A DNA stretch of 64,000 bases, from NCBI GenBank assembly GCA_026417625.1, contig JAOACW010000008.1, positions 1-64,000 of the forward strand, in the 5' to 3' direction. The translations under genes were made by a program, and so were the position numbers. Shown piece by piece: positions 61,709-64,000 of this stretch (positions are counted from its first letter, which is position 1; every line of letters begins with the position of its first letter). The notes below the pieces were generated by a model, which saw nothing but the letters and a program-made list of their open reading frames with translations, ran no database searches and was not told where the DNA came from. Source of the DNA: Syntrophales bacterium (GTDB lineage: Bacteria; Desulfobacterota; Syntrophia; Syntrophales; UBA8958).

Positions 61709-62947
61709 TTGTTGAATAACCAGATGGATGAAAAACTTAGCAAAAGAACATTAATAAGTTGGTGCTTATATGATTTTGCCAATTCCAGCTATGCTGCTGT
61801 AATTTTAGCGGTTGTATTTCAGGTTTATTACATCGAAAACATAGTGGGAAATGCGAACGGATCAGGAGATCTATGGTGGGGAAGGGCCATTTCAACAAGT
61901 ATGTTCATCATATCCCTCATTTCTCCTTTTTTGGGAGGTATAGCTGATTTTGCTGGGTGGCGGAAACAGTTTCTTATCCTTTTTACTCTAATTTGTGCAG
62001 GGTCTGTTGTCGGTTTTTCTTTTTTAACGCCTGGGGCTGTTCTTTTAGGATTCGTTCTTATTGTGCTTGCAAACATAGGTATGGAGGGAGGGGTAGTTTT
62101 TTACAACTCTTTTCTTCCTCGAATCGCTTCCACTGAGTTCCAGGGAAGGATTTCTGGTTGGGGATTTGCCGTAGGTTATGCAGGTTCAATTGTATCTTTG
62201 CTTCTCGCTCTGCCACTGGCGAAAGCGGGATACTTCAATGTCGTCTGGCTAATGGTAGCTGCGTTTTTTGTTTTATTCTCAATACCTTCTTTTCTTTTTT
62301 TGCCCCAGGACACAAGGACTCAATTTTCACCCTTGTATGCAGGTAGGTTGGGAGTAATTAAAACGTATACTACTCTTTCTGAAATGTGGAAGTCGAGAGA
62401 TATAAGGAGATTTTTTCTTGCCTATCTTTTGTATGAGGATGGTGTAAATACCGTAATTGTATTCTCAGCAAGTTTTGCTTCTGCAACGTTTAGTTTCACA
62501 CACCAAGAGTTGATTGTTCTTTTCTTGCTAATTCAGGTAACAGCACTGATAGGTGCACTTGCTCTCTCACGACCTACGGATGAGTGGGGACCTAAAAAAG
62601 TTGTAATTCTTTCGCTTATTTTGTGGTCTAGTGTTTCCTCGTTAGCTTACTTTGTTTATGACAAAGCCCATTTCTGGATACTTGCGGTAGTTGCAGGAAT
62701 GGGGCTTGGGTCCGTTCAGTCAGCCACGCGTGCGCTTTTTGCTCGATTTGTACCGGAAGGTAAAGAAGCTGAGTACTTTGGCGTTTATTCACTTGTGGGT
62801 AAGACATCGGCAATAATAGGACCTCTTTTGTTTGGATATTTATCTGCAACATTTGGAAGTCAGCGGCCAGCAATCCTTTCGGTAACTCTATTTTTTCTCT
62901 TGGGATTGATAATTTTGTTCCCGCTGAAGACAGTGGAAAAACGTTAA
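61709..62947 (+). CDS. UMF1/Atg22-like MFS transporter
   Basis: This 412-residue protein has 12 predicted transmembrane segments. The N-terminal WCLYDFANSSYAAVILAVVFQVYY is the signature of the UMF1 family (related to yeast Atg22). Family members may export amino acids; the substrate here is unknown. The start is unsure: TTG at 61709 or ATG at 61724 (MDEKLSKRTL). Neither has a clear ribosome site. Confidence 0.92.
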   Translation: MLNNQMDEKLSKRTLISWCLYDFANSSYAAVILAVVFQVYYIENIVGNANGSGDLWWGRAISTSMFIISLISPFLGGIADFAGWRKQFLILFTLICAGSVVGFSFLTPGAVLLGFVLIVLANIGMEGGVVFYNSFLPRIASTEFQGRISGWGFAVGYAGSIVSLLLALPLAKAGYFNVVWLMVAAFFVLFSIPSFLFLPQDTRTQFSPLYAGRLGVIKTYTTLSEMWKSRDIRRFFLAYLLYEDGVNTVIVFSASFASATFSFTHQELIVLFLLIQVTALIGALALSRPTDEWGPKKVVILSLILWSSVSSLAYFVYDKAHFWILAVVAGMGLGSVQSATRALFARFVPEGKEAEYFGVYSLVGKTSAIIGPLLFGYLSATFGSQRPAILSVTLFFLLGLIILFPLKTVEKR

Positions 62948-62996
62948 AAGATGAGCAAAGTTGGGATAATTCAACATTAACGGGGAGGTTCTGCTA

Positions 62997-63530
62997 ATGG
63001 ACAGAGAATTGATATTTAGAAGAAGTATCACCATTGACACGTACGAAATAGGAGAAAACGTAATTGCCGTTGAAGGTGAACTTACGGATGAACGTTTTTA
63101 TCCTTCTTTAGTCTACTCCACAGGCGTTAGAAAGGATAAGGGCATAATGCATAATATGTTAGTAAAAATGAACATTTTATTGCCCAATCTGAAAATTTTA
63201 TCGGTGAGTGCTGAGATGCCCGCGACACCCTTGGAGGGATGTTCGGAGATAAAGGATTCGATTAAAAAAATGGAGAATATGGAGATTAAATCAGGATTTA
63301 CGTCTTGGGTAAGAGAGAATTTTGGAAGAGAAAAGGGATGCCTCCACCTATCAAATTTGATTCTTGCAATGGCCTCTGCAGCGGTTCAGGGTATGTGGTC
63401 CTATTACGCGCGAATAAGAGAGGGGGGTGAAGTTAAAAGACCTGTGGGAGTTAGAACCCTTGCGGTGGATAGCTGCTGGATGTGGCGCAAAGACGGTCCT
63501 CTTGCGAAGAGGTTTCTGGAAAAGGTGTAG
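62997..63530 (+). CDS. DUF2889 family protein
   Basis: This 177-residue protein has the DUF2889 layout: an N-terminal beta-rich part (AVEGELTDERFY), then IMHNMLVKMNILLPNLKILSVSAEMPATPLEGC, and a C-terminal helical part GCLHLSNLILAMASAAVQGMWSYYAR. Function unknown. GGGGAGGTTCTGCTA precedes the start. It lies 10 bases before cmk. Confidence 0.8.
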   Translation: MDRELIFRRSITIDTYEIGENVIAVEGELTDERFYPSLVYSTGVRKDKGIMHNMLVKMNILLPNLKILSVSAEMPATPLEGCSEIKDSIKKMENMEIKSGFTSWVRENFGREKGCLHLSNLILAMASAAVQGMWSYYARIREGGEVKRPVGVRTLAVDSCWMWRKDGPLAKRFLEKV

Positions 63531-63540
63531 AGAATAATCT

Positions 63541-64000
63541 ATGGGAAGGAAGAAAATAGTAATAACCATTGACGGACCGGCGGGAGTAGGGAAGAGCACA
63601 GTCGGCAGAATCGTTGCAAAAAATTTGTCTTATATCTACTTGGAAACAGGGGCAATCTATAGGGCTTTGGCTCTTAAGGTTCTTGAATCAGGCATTCCAT
63701 GGAACGATGAGTGTTTGTTGAAAAAAATGGTGGAAGGCACAGATATAAGTGTGAAAGTAGTTAACAATGAGAGCAGGGTTTTTCTGGATGGGCGAGATGT
63801 CACAGATGTTTTGAGAACTGAAGAAATCGCTCGTTTAGCCTCAGATGTATCCACTCTTTCAGTAGTCCGGAGATTTTTACTGGGCATACAGCGTAACGTT
63901 TCTTCTTCGGGGGGCGTAGTTGCAGAAGGTCGGGATATGGGAACGGTCGTTTTCCCAGATGCGGAGCTGAAAATTTATCTCGATGCAGATTTCAAAGAGC
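63541..64000 (+). CDS. cmk: Cytidylate kinase (5' part, cut by window end)
   Basis: The first 153 codons encode a (d)CMP kinase: P-loop IDGPAGVGKSTVGRIVAKNL at residues 9-28, YLETGAIYRALAL, and AEGRDMGTVVFPDAELKIYLDA. It phosphorylates CMP and dCMP for nucleotide recycling. The gene continues beyond position 64000. ATG with a weak ribosome site. Confidence 0.97.
   Translation, partial: MGRKKIVITIDGPAGVGKSTVGRIVAKNLSYIYLETGAIYRALALKVLESGIPWNDECLLKKMVEGTDISVKVVNNESRVFLDGRDVTDVLRTEEIARLASDVSTLSVVRRFLLGIQRNVSSSGGVVAEGRDMGTVVFPDAELKIYLDADFKE

Overview
The window looks like a chromosomal segment of an anaerobic, Gram-negative bacterium, most likely a Desulfobacterota/'deltaproteobacterial' sulfate reducer or syntroph. 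The signs are LolA (outer membrane), split F-type ATPase genes with paired b' and b subunits and no atpB/atpE, several sigma-54 promoters and a Fis-type enhancer-binding regulator, two PflA-like radical SAM proteins, and a dense set of CoA-linked acid degradation genes. Base composition is moderate (mid-40s % G+C by eye, not computed). No transposases, integrases or prophage genes are visible.

Layout. 11-516: the trailer end of a CRISPR array (seven identical 36-nt repeats, six spacers) that runs off the left edge; cas genes are not in view. 517-1080: no recognisable gene. 1082-2736: amt-glnK ammonium module behind a sigma-54-like promoter. 2801-9253 (minus): PEBP-like protein, small winged-helix protein, pyrG and a very large GlmS-like protein; then (plus) a GlmU-C-like beta-helix protein and glmM, which together form an amino-sugar/cell-wall precursor neighbourhood. 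12011-23278: housekeeping genes (moaC, comM, ilvE, lolA, proA, nadD, a PpiD-like chaperone) with small DUF genes and a patatin-like hydrolase. A triple DnaA-box-like repeat lies before lolA. 23445-28820: the mreBCD-mrdA-rodA rod-shape operon. 28840-34929: ATP synthase operon atpF'-F-H-A-G-D-C behind a leader that holds a small ORF overlapping a terminator hairpin. 34981-44941: greA, moaA, amrS, smc, ftsY, ftcD, a tRNA-Arg that overlaps ftcD, and minor genes.

45037-60600 is the most distinctive part. A nine-gene minus-strand operon encodes two isovaleryl-CoA-dehydrogenase-type flavoproteins, a MaoC hydratase, two thiolase-like proteins, a DUF35 Zn-ribbon/OB protein, a CoA-transferase, an HdrD-like Fe-S protein and a cysteine desulfurase. 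It starts at a perfect sigma-54 promoter (54321-54336). A 1046-residue TPR/GAF/AAA+ sigma-54 activator is transcribed divergently. Behind the activator sits a second unit: an acyl-CoA dehydrogenase and a 4-hydroxybutyryl-CoA dehydratase-like protein whose cluster and catalytic residues are altered. I read this as a regulated system for breaking down a short branched carboxylic acid, possibly by retro-aldol cleavage rather than thiolysis. That reading is inference.

60651-64000: a Zn-dependent phospholipase C-like protein, a UMF1-type MFS transporter, a DUF2889 protein and the 5' part of cmk, cut by the window edge.
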